64,000 nucleotides of DNA, taken from NCBI GenBank assembly GCA_035606355.1, contig DATNFO010000041.1, forward strand, positions 62,001 through 126,000. The letters are read 5' to 3'. Below are positions 9,801-17,532 of this stretch, in pieces. Source of the DNA: Sulfopaludibacter sp035606355. Its GTDB lineage: Bacteria > Acidobacteriota > Terriglobia > Bryobacterales > Bryobacteraceae. Numbering within the stretch: position 1 is the first letter of the stretch; each line of letters begins with the position of its first letter. The notes under the pieces are model-generated. The model saw nothing but the letters and a program-made list of their open reading frames with translations, ran no database searches and was not told where the DNA came from. The position numbers and the translations under genes are program-made.

Positions 9801-9929
9801 GATCAGGTCCTTGAATTCCGGGGTCGCCGCGAGTTGATCCAGACTCCGCCAATAATCGCGACCGGCGGCAGCGCTTTCCAGCCGCGCGCGGACGGCGGCC
9901 AAATCTAGTTTCTTCGGTGAATCGCTCAT
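6900..9929 (-). CDS. actB: alternative complex III molybdopterin-like/iron-sulfur subunit ActB
   Basis: A ~1009-residue fusion. The N-terminal part resembles molybdopterin oxidoreductases, without an obvious cofactor-binding motif. The C-terminal part is a ferredoxin-like domain. A twin-arginine motif RRNFLK (about residues 64-69) precedes a hydrophobic stretch, indicating Tat export. Iron-sulfur ligands fall into four groups: CTGCSACIIAC; CENAPCELVCP; CSNNCP; and CTYC with CQATCP. I chose the second ATG (9929) because it overlaps the actA stop as ATGA; an ATG 9 bases upstream also exists. In ACIII this subunit carries electrons from quinol to the heme subunits on the periplasmic side. Confidence 0.95.
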   Translation of the reverse strand: MSDSPKKLDLAAVRARLESAAAGRDYWRSLDQLAATPEFKDLIEREFPQQAIGWAEDESPDEGRRNFLKVMGASLALAGLTACTRQPTEHIMPYIRQPEELIPGRPLFYATAMSLSGVANGLLAESHEGRPTKVEGNPEHPATLGACDQFSQASVLQLYDPDRSNSLTYNDDIRSWGEFMGEFGQLMEAQKAKNGAGLRILTETISSPTMADQLSRIKQLYPAMKWHQWEPAGAHSARAAAQQAFGTPTNTYYDFSKANVVVSLDSDFLASGPGSLRYARQFSARRRVQGGNTAMNRLYVVEPMPTATGCKADHRLALRATDIEEFAWALSRGIGIANGPTNGDNHDIYKWIGPIARDLQRNKGASVVIAGEQQPPVVHALAHLMNESLGNTGKTVFYTDPIEANPVDQVASLQDLVHDLDSGAVDVLLILGGNPVYNAPVELGMGERLKKAAMRIHLAQSQDETSDVCQWRLPEAHFLEAWGDARAFDGTVSIQQPLILPLYNGRSSYEVLQMMTDQPQLAGYEIVRGYWQKQHTGGDFEAWWRRTVHDGVMANSALPLKTPKVNGGALTPSQRPKLNGKLEVVFRPDPTIYDGRFANAGWLQELPKPVTKLTWDNAAIMSPATAGPLGVYYETLDVGMDEGAPMVELTYQGRTIKAPVWIQPGHADGSVTLHLGYGRTKAGRSGTGFGFNAYGFRTSQAMWQDVGMEAHKVSGKYVFATQQNQHMLDTRRHIIHKGDITEYVKDPESVHEGAEVPPRTLTMYPEWDYSKGHAWGMAIDLNACTGCSACIIACQAENNIPVVGKDQVRRGRIMQWLRVDTYYSGDINRPAMYNQPVPCMQCENAPCELVCPVQATSHSAEGLNDMVYNRCVGTRYCSNNCPYKVRRFNFYLFSDYETPSLKLLRNPDVTVRSRGVMEKCTYCVQRINSAKIDSERENRPIRDGEIQTACQATCPTEAIIFGDINDPNSRVSKMKAEKSNYGLLADLNTRPRTTYLATFRNPNPEIEEA

Positions 9930-10585
9930 CGGTGGCACGTAGAACAGCTAGTCAGCAAGCGCACGCTTTGAATCTTGTTCTCCTTCATCAGTCGCTGCCC
10001 GATCACCTCTTGCGGCTCCGCCGGTACGTAGCCCATCGTGGTGATGAACTCTTTCGGACGAAGCACTTTTGCGGGATCGCGGTGACAGTCCAGGCACCAC
10101 TGCATCTGGAGGGAGTTTTCCTGCCAGGTGAGGGGCATGCGATCCACACGACCATGGCAGCTTTCGCATCCCACGCCTTTCGCGACGTGGATGCTGTGGT
10201 TGAAGTACACGAAATCCGGCAGATCGTGAACGCGCGTCCAACGTATGGATTGCCCGGTGCGGAAACTCGCGCGCACCGGCTCCAGCATCGGGCTGGTGCT
10301 CCAGATTTCGGAGTGGCAGTTCATGCACGTCTTGGTCGGCGGAATATTGGCAAAGCTGGAGCTCTCAACGCTGGTATGACAATACCGGCAGTCCAGCCCC
10401 AGGCCGCCTACGTGATGTGCATGACTGAATGGAATGGGTTGCTCGCGCGGCGCTGTCGCGCGTGTCTCGTAAGTTCCGCGATCAATTTCCTCGAACGCCC
10501 ACCCTAGAAAGGCCAGGGTGAAAACCGCGCCGACGATCGTGATCCGTGCGAAGGTATTCGCGCTGTGATGAAAGATCTGGGACAC
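9926..10585 (-). CDS. actA: alternative complex III pentaheme cytochrome c ActA
   Basis: A 219-residue protein with an N-terminal membrane anchor (about residues 15-32) and five CxxCH sites: CRYCH, CMNCH, CESCH, CLDCH and CSTCH. Histidines before the second half (SHAHH, NHSIH) fit bis-His ligation. The start is GTG, with a GAGGTGA Shine-Dalgarno a few bases upstream. The first gene of the ACIII operon, it receives electrons from ActB and passes them to ActE or directly to the oxidase. A 7-bp inverted repeat encloses the ribosome-binding site and overlaps the start codon (separate entry). Pentaheme count and operon position agree with ActA. Confidence 0.93.
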   Translation of the reverse strand: MSQIFHHSANTFARITIVGAVFTLAFLGWAFEEIDRGTYETRATAPREQPIPFSHAHHVGGLGLDCRYCHTSVESSSFANIPPTKTCMNCHSEIWSTSPMLEPVRASFRTGQSIRWTRVHDLPDFVYFNHSIHVAKGVGCESCHGRVDRMPLTWQENSLQMQWCLDCHRDPAKVLRPKEFITTMGYVPAEPQEVIGQRLMKENKIQSVRLLTSCSTCHR

Positions 10586-10603
10586 AGATTCACCTCTGTC
10601 CCA
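10578..10603 (-). promoter_or_regulatory. inverted repeat around the actA ribosome-binding site and start
   Basis: Arms TGGGACA (10578-10584) and TGTCCCA (10597-10603) are perfectly complementary across a 12-base loop. On the mRNA the loop holds the Shine-Dalgarno GAGGTGA, and one arm overlaps the GTG start. Folding could tune translation of the whole ACIII operon, or the repeat could be an operator. Only the symmetry is seen; function is inference. Confidence 0.35.
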
Positions 10604-10822
10604 TAGTGAGGTTCAGAATTTTGTAGTGTCGCATCAGGAAGACAACAGCCCCTAAACCAACTTCCCTCTTTTCTTCTGTAACTCTCTCAGTTTGCCGGAT
10701 TCGGCAAGTACTTTCGAAATGCTGTACCCGAGAATTTGTTTCATTGTAAACGAATGATTCACTAAAGGCACTATTCTTCGTACTGTCGTGAACGGCATAG
10801 GAGTGAATCGTCGAATTCCGCA

Positions 10823-11938
10823 TCAAACCTTTCGCTCCAAAAGGTACGCACTGCTCTCCAGGTGACTGGCCGCGCCGGCGTGACACACGGCGAATTTCGC
10901 CCCCTCCCGGTCTCGCGGCGTGCGCTTATCCCATAATGAGGCTGCGCCGTATTCACCGTCTTTGCGCAGCGCATAAAAATTCAAGTCGATTTGATCAAGC
11001 CGCTTTCGATCGTTGTCGAAGTTGCGGGCCACTCGCTTGAGGGCTTCGAGACAAGCCTCTTTCGGCGACGCGCCGTTGCGCATAGCTTCGACAACCGTGT
11101 GCGCGCCACATACGCGCAGATTCTCTTCCCCGCGGCCGGTCGAACCCGCTCCGCCGATATCGTTGTCCAACCAGAGTCCGCCGCCGATGATGGGAGAATC
11201 GCCCACGCGGCCCGGAATCTTGAAGGCCATGCCGCTGGTGGTGGTGACCGCGGACATTTCGCCCTTTTCATTCAGTGCGATGCAATTGATGGTGCCGTGG
11301 GGCGGATTCATCGCCACTTCATACGCCCACGCAAGCAAGCCGTCATCGACTCCCGGAAACGCGCGGCGCAGCTCGGCCTTCTTCTGCGCAGGCGGACCAT
11401 CCACGCCCGATTCCCAAAACGTATGACCGCTGCGATCCCGCAACTCACGCTTCCACACCCGCCAGGCGAGCCGCGAGCGATCCGTCAACAAATCCTCTTC
11501 CGGAAAATCCCACTCTTTGGCGAACCTCAGAGCGCCGTCGCCGGCGAGCATCATGTGATCCGTCTCGGCGAGCACCAGCTTGGCAACTTTGGATGGGGTT
11601 TTGATATTCCGGATTGCCGCTACCGCTCCGCCGCGCCGCGTGGGACCGTGCATACAACTGGCATCGAGCTCCACCACGCATTCCTCATTCGGAAGGCCGC
11701 CGTAGCCGACGCTATTGTCATTCGGATCCAGTTCCTGAATGTTCACTCCCGCGATCACGGCGTCAAGAGTGTCGCCGCCGGACTTGAGAACGTCCATCGC
11801 CTTGGCGCACGCCGGCACGCCGTTGCCGCTCGAAATCGCGATGTTGCGTGTCCTCGCCTGGCCTTGCAACACCCGGATCATCGGGAACGTAGCCGTTCCC
11901 AGAATCGCCGCGCGTCTGCTCAGTGAGAGGTCGCTCAT
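10823..11938 (-). CDS. N4-(beta-N-acetylglucosaminyl)-L-asparaginase / isoaspartyl peptidase family, Tat-exported
   Basis: A 371-residue Ntn-hydrolase of the glycosylasparaginase type. It starts MSDLSLSRRAAILGT, a twin-arginine-like signal, which is why I use the ATG at 11938 instead of any upstream start. The precursor is expected to self-cleave before the catalytic threonine, T216 in HGTINCIAL. Downstream, GDSPIIGGGLWLDN and STGRGEENLRVCG form the substrate pocket signatures (Arg and Gly-rich loop). The family hydrolyses the Asn-GlcNAc bond of glycoproteins or beta-aspartyl peptides, probably for nutrient recovery in the periplasm. It lies upstream of the ACIII operon on the same strand but with a 237-base gap, so it is probably not co-transcribed. 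Confidence 0.88.
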   Translation of the reverse strand: MSDLSLSRRAAILGTATFPMIRVLQGQARTRNIAISSGNGVPACAKAMDVLKSGGDTLDAVIAGVNIQELDPNDNSVGYGGLPNEECVVELDASCMHGPTRRGGAVAAIRNIKTPSKVAKLVLAETDHMMLAGDGALRFAKEWDFPEEDLLTDRSRLAWRVWKRELRDRSGHTFWESGVDGPPAQKKAELRRAFPGVDDGLLAWAYEVAMNPPHGTINCIALNEKGEMSAVTTTSGMAFKIPGRVGDSPIIGGGLWLDNDIGGAGSTGRGEENLRVCGAHTVVEAMRNGASPKEACLEALKRVARNFDNDRKRLDQIDLNFYALRKDGEYGAASLWDKRTPRDREGAKFAVCHAGAASHLESSAYLLERKV

Positions 11939-12044
11939 CACGAATTTACGAAGGAAACACATTATGTCATAACAAAACAGGGACGTTGTACTCCGCTTCG
12001 GGCTCTTGGGCACGAATCGTCCATCTCCTGATACACTTGGGGCC

Positions 12045-12437
12045 ATGAAGGGTCTCGCTGTACTGGCGGTTGGGCTGTGTCTCTGCGCAAACGGCGCGGA
12101 GCCGCAACGGGCGAAAGCCAAAGGGGATATCCGCGTTTCAGAGGCAAAAGGGCACCGCAGCGACGATCGCGTCTCCGTCGATGGCCGCGTGCTTACCACC
12201 AGCGAGAAACCCACCAAGGGGCTGATTCTGGCTTTCGATTTCCTTTCCGATGAGGGAGAAGTGCTGACTACGCAGAAGGTTCAGCTCTCCGACGACACGG
12301 TTGCATCGGGCGAAGACCTTCCCTTTCACGTCGAGACCAACAACCCGCCCGGCTCCATACGCTTCAGGATCAGGGCATTCGACACCGGGGACAAAGAGTT
12401 AAAGGTGATCGGCGGCGGACCTTATATTATCGATTAA
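12045..12437 (+). CDS. small secreted protein, FxLYD-like fold likely
   Basis: A 130-residue protein with a signal peptide (residues 1-17, ending CANGAE). The rest is about 110 residues of predicted beta structure (DDRVSVDGRVLTTSEKP, GLILAFDFLSDEGEVLTTQK). The pattern of a modified chain with 'more than one state of a residue pair' in successive strands is reminiscent of FxLYD/DUF3426 extracytoplasmic domains. I cannot name a function. It is divergent from the asparaginase gene and shares a ~100-base intergenic region with it. The ATG at 12045 is preferred over an upstream in-frame ATG at 12006 because only the former gives a signal peptide. Confidence 0.65.
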   Translation: MKGLAVLAVGLCLCANGAEPQRAKAKGDIRVSEAKGHRSDDRVSVDGRVLTTSEKPTKGLILAFDFLSDEGEVLTTQKVQLSDDTVASGEDLPFHVETNNPPGSIRFRIRAFDTGDKELKVIGGGPYIID

Positions 12438-12479
12438 GCTGGAAACCCGCCTGGCTCGCGTCTTCCCCCGCACAATTTT

Positions 12480-12496
12480 TTTACATTTCTTTTACA
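12480..12496 (+). promoter_or_regulatory. TTTACA direct repeat, candidate OmpR/PhoB-family binding site
   Basis: Two TTTACA hexamers (12480-12485 and 12491-12496) lie 11 bp apart, one helical turn, in an AT-rich patch 68 bases upstream of the orphan winged-helix gene. This spacing and sequence resemble Pho boxes bound by PhoB/PhoP-type regulators. Autoregulation by the downstream protein is inferred. Confidence 0.4.
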
Positions 12497-12563
12497 ACTA
12501 ATACATCACGAAACACTCGCTACTGCGTAGGATTACTGATAAGCCTTTCGGGAAGGAGGGTAC

Positions 12564-12944
12564 ATGGGACCCCAGACGACCGGAAATTCCCAGATTCCGC
12601 CCTACCACGATGAACACCTTGTGCTGGACTTCGATGCGCAGCTCGCCATGCTCGACGGGGGGCGGCTCGCGTTAACTCGGAAAGAATATGACCTGCTGGC
12701 GCTGCTCGTGCAGCACGCCGGGGAAATTATTCCGCGCCAGGCGCTGTTGCTTCGTGTATGGGGCTACGGGGACGATATTCATACCCGCACGCTCGACGTT
12801 CATGTGCGGCGGCTACGGAAAAAACTCGGCGCTTATGCCGACCAATACATCGAGACGATCTTCGGTATCGGTTACCGGTTTCAGCCGTTTCACGCGCCGC
12901 GCTACTATCAGCCGGAACCGGTTGCAAAAGCTATCGTGGCATAG
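12564..12944 (+). CDS. orphan OmpR/PhoB-type winged-helix DNA-binding protein without receiver domain
   Basis: A 126-residue protein that is essentially only a Trans_reg_C domain. After ~25 residues comes RLALTRKEYDLLALLVQHAG, then the recognition helix region TRTLDVHVRRLRKKLG and the wing ETIFGIGYRFQPF, all canonical for OmpR/PhoB effector domains. The N-terminal phospho-acceptor domain is absent, and no partner kinase is adjacent. A strong Shine-Dalgarno (GGAAGGAGG) lies 5-6 bases before the ATG. Without a receiver it may bind DNA constitutively or be controlled by its level; the TTTACA repeats upstream suggest autoregulation. Domain call is firm, target genes unknown. Confidence 0.88.
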   Translation: MGPQTTGNSQIPPYHDEHLVLDFDAQLAMLDGGRLALTRKEYDLLALLVQHAGEIIPRQALLLRVWGYGDDIHTRTLDVHVRRLRKKLGAYADQYIETIFGIGYRFQPFHAPRYYQPEPVAKAIVA

Positions 12945-12979
12945 CGCTTCCGAGTCCGTTTCGTAGTAAAACTGAGAGC

Positions 12980-13762
12980 ATGAAACGTCTGATGCTGTTC
13001 CTTGCTCTGGGTGCGTCCGCGCTTTGTGCGCAGGACTGGGCACGCCAGAGGCTTGACAAATCGACACGCCACGGCGAATGGGTGACTGTCAAACACGACG
13101 GCCGGAGCGTCGAAACATTCGTCGCCTATCCGGAATCGCCGCGCAAAACGCCGGTTGTGGTCGTGATTCACGAGATCTTCGGGATGTCGGATTGGGTGCA
13201 GTTGCTCTCCGACGAGTTGGCCGAAGCCGGCTACATCGCGGTGGCTCCCGATTTGTTGAGCGGCATGGGGCCGAATGGCGGCGGAACCAAAAGCTTCGGC
13301 TCCGGGGAAGTGGGACAGGCGATCGGCAAACTTTCTCCCGACCAGATCACTGCCGATCTGAATGCGGTAGCCGATTACGGGAAGAAATTGCCGGCATCCA
13401 ACGGCAAAATCTATGTCGTCGGCTTCTGCTGGGGCGGGGGACAGAGTTTCCGGTTCGCGACGAACCGTTCGGACTTGAGCGCAGCGTTTGTGTTTTACGG
13501 GCCGCCGCCGGCGAAGGACGCTATCGCGAAGATCACCGCCCCGGTGTACGGCTTCTACGCCGGAAACGACGCGCGCATCGACGCGACTATTCCCGATGCC
13601 AAAGAAGCGATGGCTGCCGCAGGAAAGAAATACGATCCCGTAGTCTATGACGGCGCAGGGCACGGCTTCATGCGCGGAGGCGACCAACCGGACGGCCGTC
13701 CAGGCGATAAAAAAGCGCGCGACGAAGCGTGGATCAGGCTGAAAAAGCTGCTGCAACAGTAA
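12980..13762 (+). CDS. dienelactone hydrolase family protein, secreted
   Basis: A 260-residue alpha/beta hydrolase with a signal peptide (residues 1-16, ending ALCAQ). The nucleophile elbow is GFCWGG, with Cys instead of Ser as in dienelactone hydrolases. The acid is an Asp in YAGNDARID and the base a His in GAGHGFMRGG. The oxyanion region is HEIFGMSDW. DLH enzymes open lactones such as carboxymethylenebutenolide in aromatic degradation, but this exported subgroup is mostly uncharacterised. It sits alone, 35 bases after the winged-helix gene, and is followed by palindromic repeats. Confidence 0.88.
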   Translation: MKRLMLFLALGASALCAQDWARQRLDKSTRHGEWVTVKHDGRSVETFVAYPESPRKTPVVVVIHEIFGMSDWVQLLSDELAEAGYIAVAPDLLSGMGPNGGGTKSFGSGEVGQAIGKLSPDQITADLNAVADYGKKLPASNGKIYVVGFCWGGGQSFRFATNRSDLSAAFVFYGPPPAKDAIAKITAPVYGFYAGNDARIDATIPDAKEAMAAAGKKYDPVVYDGAGHGFMRGGDQPDGRPGDKKARDEAWIRLKKLLQQ

Positions 13763-13763
13763 C

Positions 13764-13932
13764 GACCGGTCTCCTGACCGGTCGCACAAAAGTTGCTTTG
13801 GGACAAGGCGCCCGAAGCGCGTCGCGACAGGAAGGATTCCTGTCGGCACGTGCCACTCTTGCAACCGGTCTGGAGACCGGTCTCCCGACCGGTCGCACAA
13901 AAGTTGTTTTGGGACCGGGCAGGAGCCCGGTC
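13764..13932 (+). repeat. cluster of five short palindromes with a 111-bp direct repeat
   Basis: The gap between two convergent genes is filled by five short palindromes: 13764-13783 (GACCGGT arms), 13825-13845 (CGACAGGAA arms), 13864-13881 (ACCGGTCT arms), 13875-13894 and 13913-13932 (GACCGGGC arms). Loops are 2-6 bases, usually containing GGA or TCC. A ~34-base direct repeat containing GACCGGTCGCACAAAAGTTG occurs at 13771 and 13882. It may act as a REP-like element and transcription barrier. Confidence 0.8.
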
Positions 13933-13933
13933 C

Positions 13934-16546
13934 TTACTGCCACCGGAACGTGCAGCCGGGGATTCCAGTCAGCCACCCGTCCATTCCGGTGTCGCCGATC
14001 GGCGCACCCGGAGGCGCATCGGGAGCTACAATCACCCGCATCGTTTCGCCCGGCCGATCCAGGAAGCGCTTGATATCCGCCGCGAGTAGCGTGTGCGCCG
14101 CCCTCTCTGCTTCGGGTGCGTTGGCGGCCGCGAGCATTGCCGCAGTCAGGCGCGTCAGCTTCAGGGACGCGATTGCCCGCACCTGCTGATTGCCCGCCGA
14201 CGCGGTCAGGTACATCAAACGGTCGACAAGCACACGCTCCTCGCTACGACGCACTTCCGCTTCGTACGCATTCGCCGCCGGCGCATCGAAGGTCGCCTTC
14301 GTGAGACGGTCGATCACTTCTTCCAACCCGGGAAGCGCCGGTTCCACTGCATGCTGCGCGACCATGCGCCCCGCGCGCACCGGCTCAAGAGCGAAACCGA
14401 TCGTCACATCCGCCGCGACCGTCGCCGGGCTGAGCGGATCGAAGGCATCCCCGGTAGTGCGCGGGAAAAGCTCGCGGTGGCGTCCATACCCCGGCGGGCG
14501 CGGCGGAATCGCATCGAGCACCTGCTTCGGCACAGTCAGTTCACTCGGCTTTAACGTCGCTGCGAGCGCCTCCAGCGCCTTCCGCTGATTCGCTGCGCTC
14601 TCCCATTGGAATGGCGTACGGCCGTCGCCGCGCATCGCATAAATATAATCCTGGCCGCCGAGCATCGATGCCGTCGATTCCACCGCATAGCGGTGATACA
14701 TGAAAATCGGCACCAGCGGCTCTTCGATGGTCGCCATCGGCGCGCCGTTGCGGATCGTGTGTTCGCCGAGGCGATTCAGCGCCGCGCGCCGGACCTTCAT
14801 CAGCCGGTTCAATTCGTCCGCCTGATTGACGCCGTTCGACCACTGATCCACGCGCGGATGCGTGTCCAGATCCTGATTCGTGAGGTAGCGCAGATCCTTC
14901 GCCCAAGCGTCGTTCAGAATCTGGTCCAGCGCCGCCTTTTCGTCGCCGGCGGGAAGTTGGCGGTACCCGTAGTTGATCGCGACCTTGTCCCAATCGCCGA
15001 TGCGAGCCGGATACGCGTGCGAAATATCGATGGTCCCATCGGCGCGCAATTCCTCCTGCGGGTGCGGGTAATCCATCACCGAAATCCAACCCTGCGTGCT
15101 GTCGTAGTAATTGTGCCCCAGCCCGAGCGTGTGGCCGACTTCATGCGCGGCCAACTGGCGAATGCGCGCCAGCGCGGTCTGGTAAAGGATGTCCGGTTTC
15201 TCGGCTCCAGTCGTATACGGGGAGAGCAGCCCTTCGAAGATGAGATAGTCCTGGCGATCCCGCAATGACCCGAGAGTCACGGTCGCCTTGATGATCTCGC
15301 CGGTGCGCGGATCGGTAACCGCGCCGCCGGTGCTCCAGCCGCGCGTGGAGCGATGAACCCAATTGATCATGTTGTAGCGGATATCCATCGGGTCCGCGCC
15401 CTCGGGCAGCACCGCGACGTGAAAGGCATTCCGGTATCCCGCGGCTTCGAACGCCTGATTCCACCAACTCGCCCCTTCAATCAGCGCCTGCCGGACGTCG
15501 GCCGGAGCGCCTGGATCCACCCAATATTCGATCGGCTTCACCGGATCGCTGATCGCCGCCGTGGGATCCTTTTTCTCAAGCCGGTGGCGAATCACGAAAT
15601 GCTGCACCATGGGTTCGCCGATCGGCACACTGTAATCTACATACGAATTCGAGATGTACCCGGCGCGCGGATCGTCATGCCGCGGCTTGTAATTTCCATC
15701 CGGCAATTCCACCAGCGAGTAGTGTTCGCGCAACGTGACGGCCTCCGCTGTCGGCGTAACGCTCGCCACGGTGCCGGAGAACATGCCGCCGCCGCGGCCG
15801 CCGCGACCTCCCGCCGCCCCGGTCACGATCACCGCGGGTGCAGTCGGAAAGTTGATCGCCGGCGGACCCTGTGCCGGACCTGCGCCGAAGCCGCCGCGCC
15901 CGCCCGTCACTTCGTTGGCGAAGGTCAGCGTCACTTCCACCTCGGTGTTCTTCGGAAAGGCCTTGGTGCGCGGCAGATACACAGCGCTGCGCGAGCGATC
16001 CACACGATAGCCGGCCAGAGAGTTGCCCGCGCCGTGGCCGTCGCGCAGAAAGAAGTCGGTGGCATCTACCAGCACGTGACCGTTGGTCTCGGCGAAGACC
16101 GTGAATCCCCACAGAACCGAGTGCGCGAACGAATCGGCGACGCTGCGGCGCTCCGCCGGATTCGGGCTCGACGACCGGAATGTCTCGTTGCCCTGCACCA
16201 GCAGCACCTTTGGGCCGACTCGTTGGAACTCGACCACTTTGCCGGCGCCTTCCTGACCCCGGTCCAGGCCGATGTCGTTCGACCCCAAGCCGGCCGCGAG
16301 TCCGGTGGCATACAGGAACTCGGTGTCGAAGCGCGGAATCTCCAGATAAAGATTGCCGGTGCGCTCTTCCCAGTAGAGCGGGAAGTAGCCGTCGATCTTC
16401 CGCATTCCGGCGGTGCGTTCTTCGATGGTTTGCAGCCGGCCGGGTGCCGTGGGTGTGATTCCCTGGGCGCCGCGACCCGCGGGTTGCTGCGCAGAGGCCG
16501 CCATGGTGAAAAGACAAATAGCCAGCGAAAGCCTGGAGCGATTCAT
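13934..16546 (-). CDS. large secreted zinc metalloprotease (DUF5117/DUF5118 family)
   Basis: An 870-residue protein with a signal peptide (residues 1-19, ASAQQ). The zinc site HEVGHTLGLGHN (about residues 467-478), HExxHxxGxxH, is the extended metzincin type, with a downstream Met turn in WISVMDYPHP. The N-terminal half has Gly-rich loops (around 15780-15910) and DUF5117-like blocks such as GYFPLYWEERTGNLYLEIPR. DUF5117/5118 proteases of this size are common in acidobacteria and Bacteroidetes and are thought to act extracellularly or in the periplasm. It is transcribed alone, ends 2 bases after the palindrome cluster, and is divergent from the TIGR03435 gene. Confidence 0.9.
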   Translation of the reverse strand: MNRSRLSLAICLFTMAASAQQPAGRGAQGITPTAPGRLQTIEERTAGMRKIDGYFPLYWEERTGNLYLEIPRFDTEFLYATGLAAGLGSNDIGLDRGQEGAGKVVEFQRVGPKVLLVQGNETFRSSSPNPAERRSVADSFAHSVLWGFTVFAETNGHVLVDATDFFLRDGHGAGNSLAGYRVDRSRSAVYLPRTKAFPKNTEVEVTLTFANEVTGGRGGFGAGPAQGPPAINFPTAPAVIVTGAAGGRGGRGGGMFSGTVASVTPTAEAVTLREHYSLVELPDGNYKPRHDDPRAGYISNSYVDYSVPIGEPMVQHFVIRHRLEKKDPTAAISDPVKPIEYWVDPGAPADVRQALIEGASWWNQAFEAAGYRNAFHVAVLPEGADPMDIRYNMINWVHRSTRGWSTGGAVTDPRTGEIIKATVTLGSLRDRQDYLIFEGLLSPYTTGAEKPDILYQTALARIRQLAAHEVGHTLGLGHNYYDSTQGWISVMDYPHPQEELRADGTIDISHAYPARIGDWDKVAINYGYRQLPAGDEKAALDQILNDAWAKDLRYLTNQDLDTHPRVDQWSNGVNQADELNRLMKVRRAALNRLGEHTIRNGAPMATIEEPLVPIFMYHRYAVESTASMLGGQDYIYAMRGDGRTPFQWESAANQRKALEALAATLKPSELTVPKQVLDAIPPRPPGYGRHRELFPRTTGDAFDPLSPATVAADVTIGFALEPVRAGRMVAQHAVEPALPGLEEVIDRLTKATFDAPAANAYEAEVRRSEERVLVDRLMYLTASAGNQQVRAIASLKLTRLTAAMLAAANAPEAERAAHTLLAADIKRFLDRPGETMRVIVAPDAPPGAPIGDTGMDGWLTGIPGCTFRWQ

Positions 16547-16627
16547 GCCTGACCATTTTAGAGGAAGTGCGTTGTCATGGCCCGCCCGGCACTGGTAATC
16601 TCAATTCCGGAAGGGAGCGTCCGCCCT

Positions 16628-17395
16628 GTGAAGGTGTCCGGCATCGCCGGCGCCGTGCTGTTCCTATTCGCCGCAACGCTATTCGCGGCTCAGGACGCTG
16701 ACCCGCAATTTGAAATTGCCTCGCTGCGGCACATCGGCGACACTGCTTCCACGCGAATACGGGATGGCAAGCAAATCCGTTCGAATCTACAGCCCCTTCG
16801 CTTCACTCCCACCTCGGTTTCGTGCCGTGTGACGTTGATGGCTCTGCTGACCGACATTTACCAGGTGGTGCCTTTCCAAATCGAAGCGCCGGAATGGACG
16901 CGAGCGGAAGTGTATCAGATCGACGCTCGCATGCCGGATGGCACGTCCCGTGAAACGGCGCGCCTGATGTTGGAGGAACTTCTCAAGCAACGCCTCGGGC
17001 TCCACGTGCACCACGCAAGCAGAAGCACAGCCGTCTATCTGCTGGTGGAAATTCCAGGCGCGAACAAGCTCCAAGCGGTTGAGGACGCCCCGCGGCAATC
17101 TTACAGGACGTTATTAGTCCGCGACGGCTATCTCGCCATTCCGGCAATACCGCTGGACGTGCTTGCTGCCGACTTGTCTTTCAACTCAGACAAACTCGTC
17201 CTGAACGAAACGGGCCGAACCGGCTTCAACAAGGTCAAGGTGCAATGGGCTCGGGTAGAGTATGCTACAGCCTCCATTCTGAATGAGGATTTGATTGCCG
17301 CCCTTCCGCAGCTCCGCCTGAAACTCCAGCCTGCCAAGCGCGACCTCGAATACATCGTCGTCGATCGCATCTATAAAGAGCCCACAACCAACTAA
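16628..17395 (+). CDS. TIGR03435 family soil-associated protein
   Basis: A 255-residue secreted protein starting at GTG 16628, with GGGAG about 10 bases upstream. This start gives a clean signal peptide (VSGIAGAVLFLFAATLFAAQ); an in-frame ATG at 16577 is less convincing. Family blocks are visible: PQFEIASLRHI at the mature N-terminus, then VTLMALLTDIYQV, FQIEAPEWTRAEVYQIDARM and ARLMLEELLKQRLGLHVH. The family is hugely expanded in Solibacter-like acidobacteria, and its function is unknown. A second half continues to the end (ALPQLRLKLQPAKRDLEYIVVD), matching the usual C-terminal pattern. Confidence 0.9.
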   Translation: MKVSGIAGAVLFLFAATLFAAQDADPQFEIASLRHIGDTASTRIRDGKQIRSNLQPLRFTPTSVSCRVTLMALLTDIYQVVPFQIEAPEWTRAEVYQIDARMPDGTSRETARLMLEELLKQRLGLHVHHASRSTAVYLLVEIPGANKLQAVEDAPRQSYRTLLVRDGYLAIPAIPLDVLAADLSFNSDKLVLNETGRTGFNKVKVQWARVEYATASILNEDLIAALPQLRLKLQPAKRDLEYIVVDRIYKEPTTN

Positions 17396-17532
17396 ACCGC
17401 CGGTGTGCCGGTAAATCAGATTTACAAGTCTGATTATCCGCCACTCCGACGGGGCCGCATCCTCGCAACTCCTTTCTCTTGTGCATGGCATCGAGCGTGC
17501 ACTTTACTCGCACGAAAGGAGAAGCATCTCAA

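Noticed and set aside
8283..9908. 541-residue plus-strand open frame opposite actB
   Set aside because: Antisense shadow of a strongly conserved gene in GC-rich DNA; no family motif, no ribosome-binding site, residue mix typical of shadow frames.
10652..10744. 30-codon minus-strand frame (MKQILGYSISK...) before actA
   Set aside because: No Shine-Dalgarno and no support besides length; might be a leader peptide but cannot be distinguished from chance.
15353..16552. 399-residue plus-strand frame opposite the metalloprotease
   Set aside because: Shadow of a gene with zinc motif and signal peptide; Arg/His/Gly-rich composition without domains.
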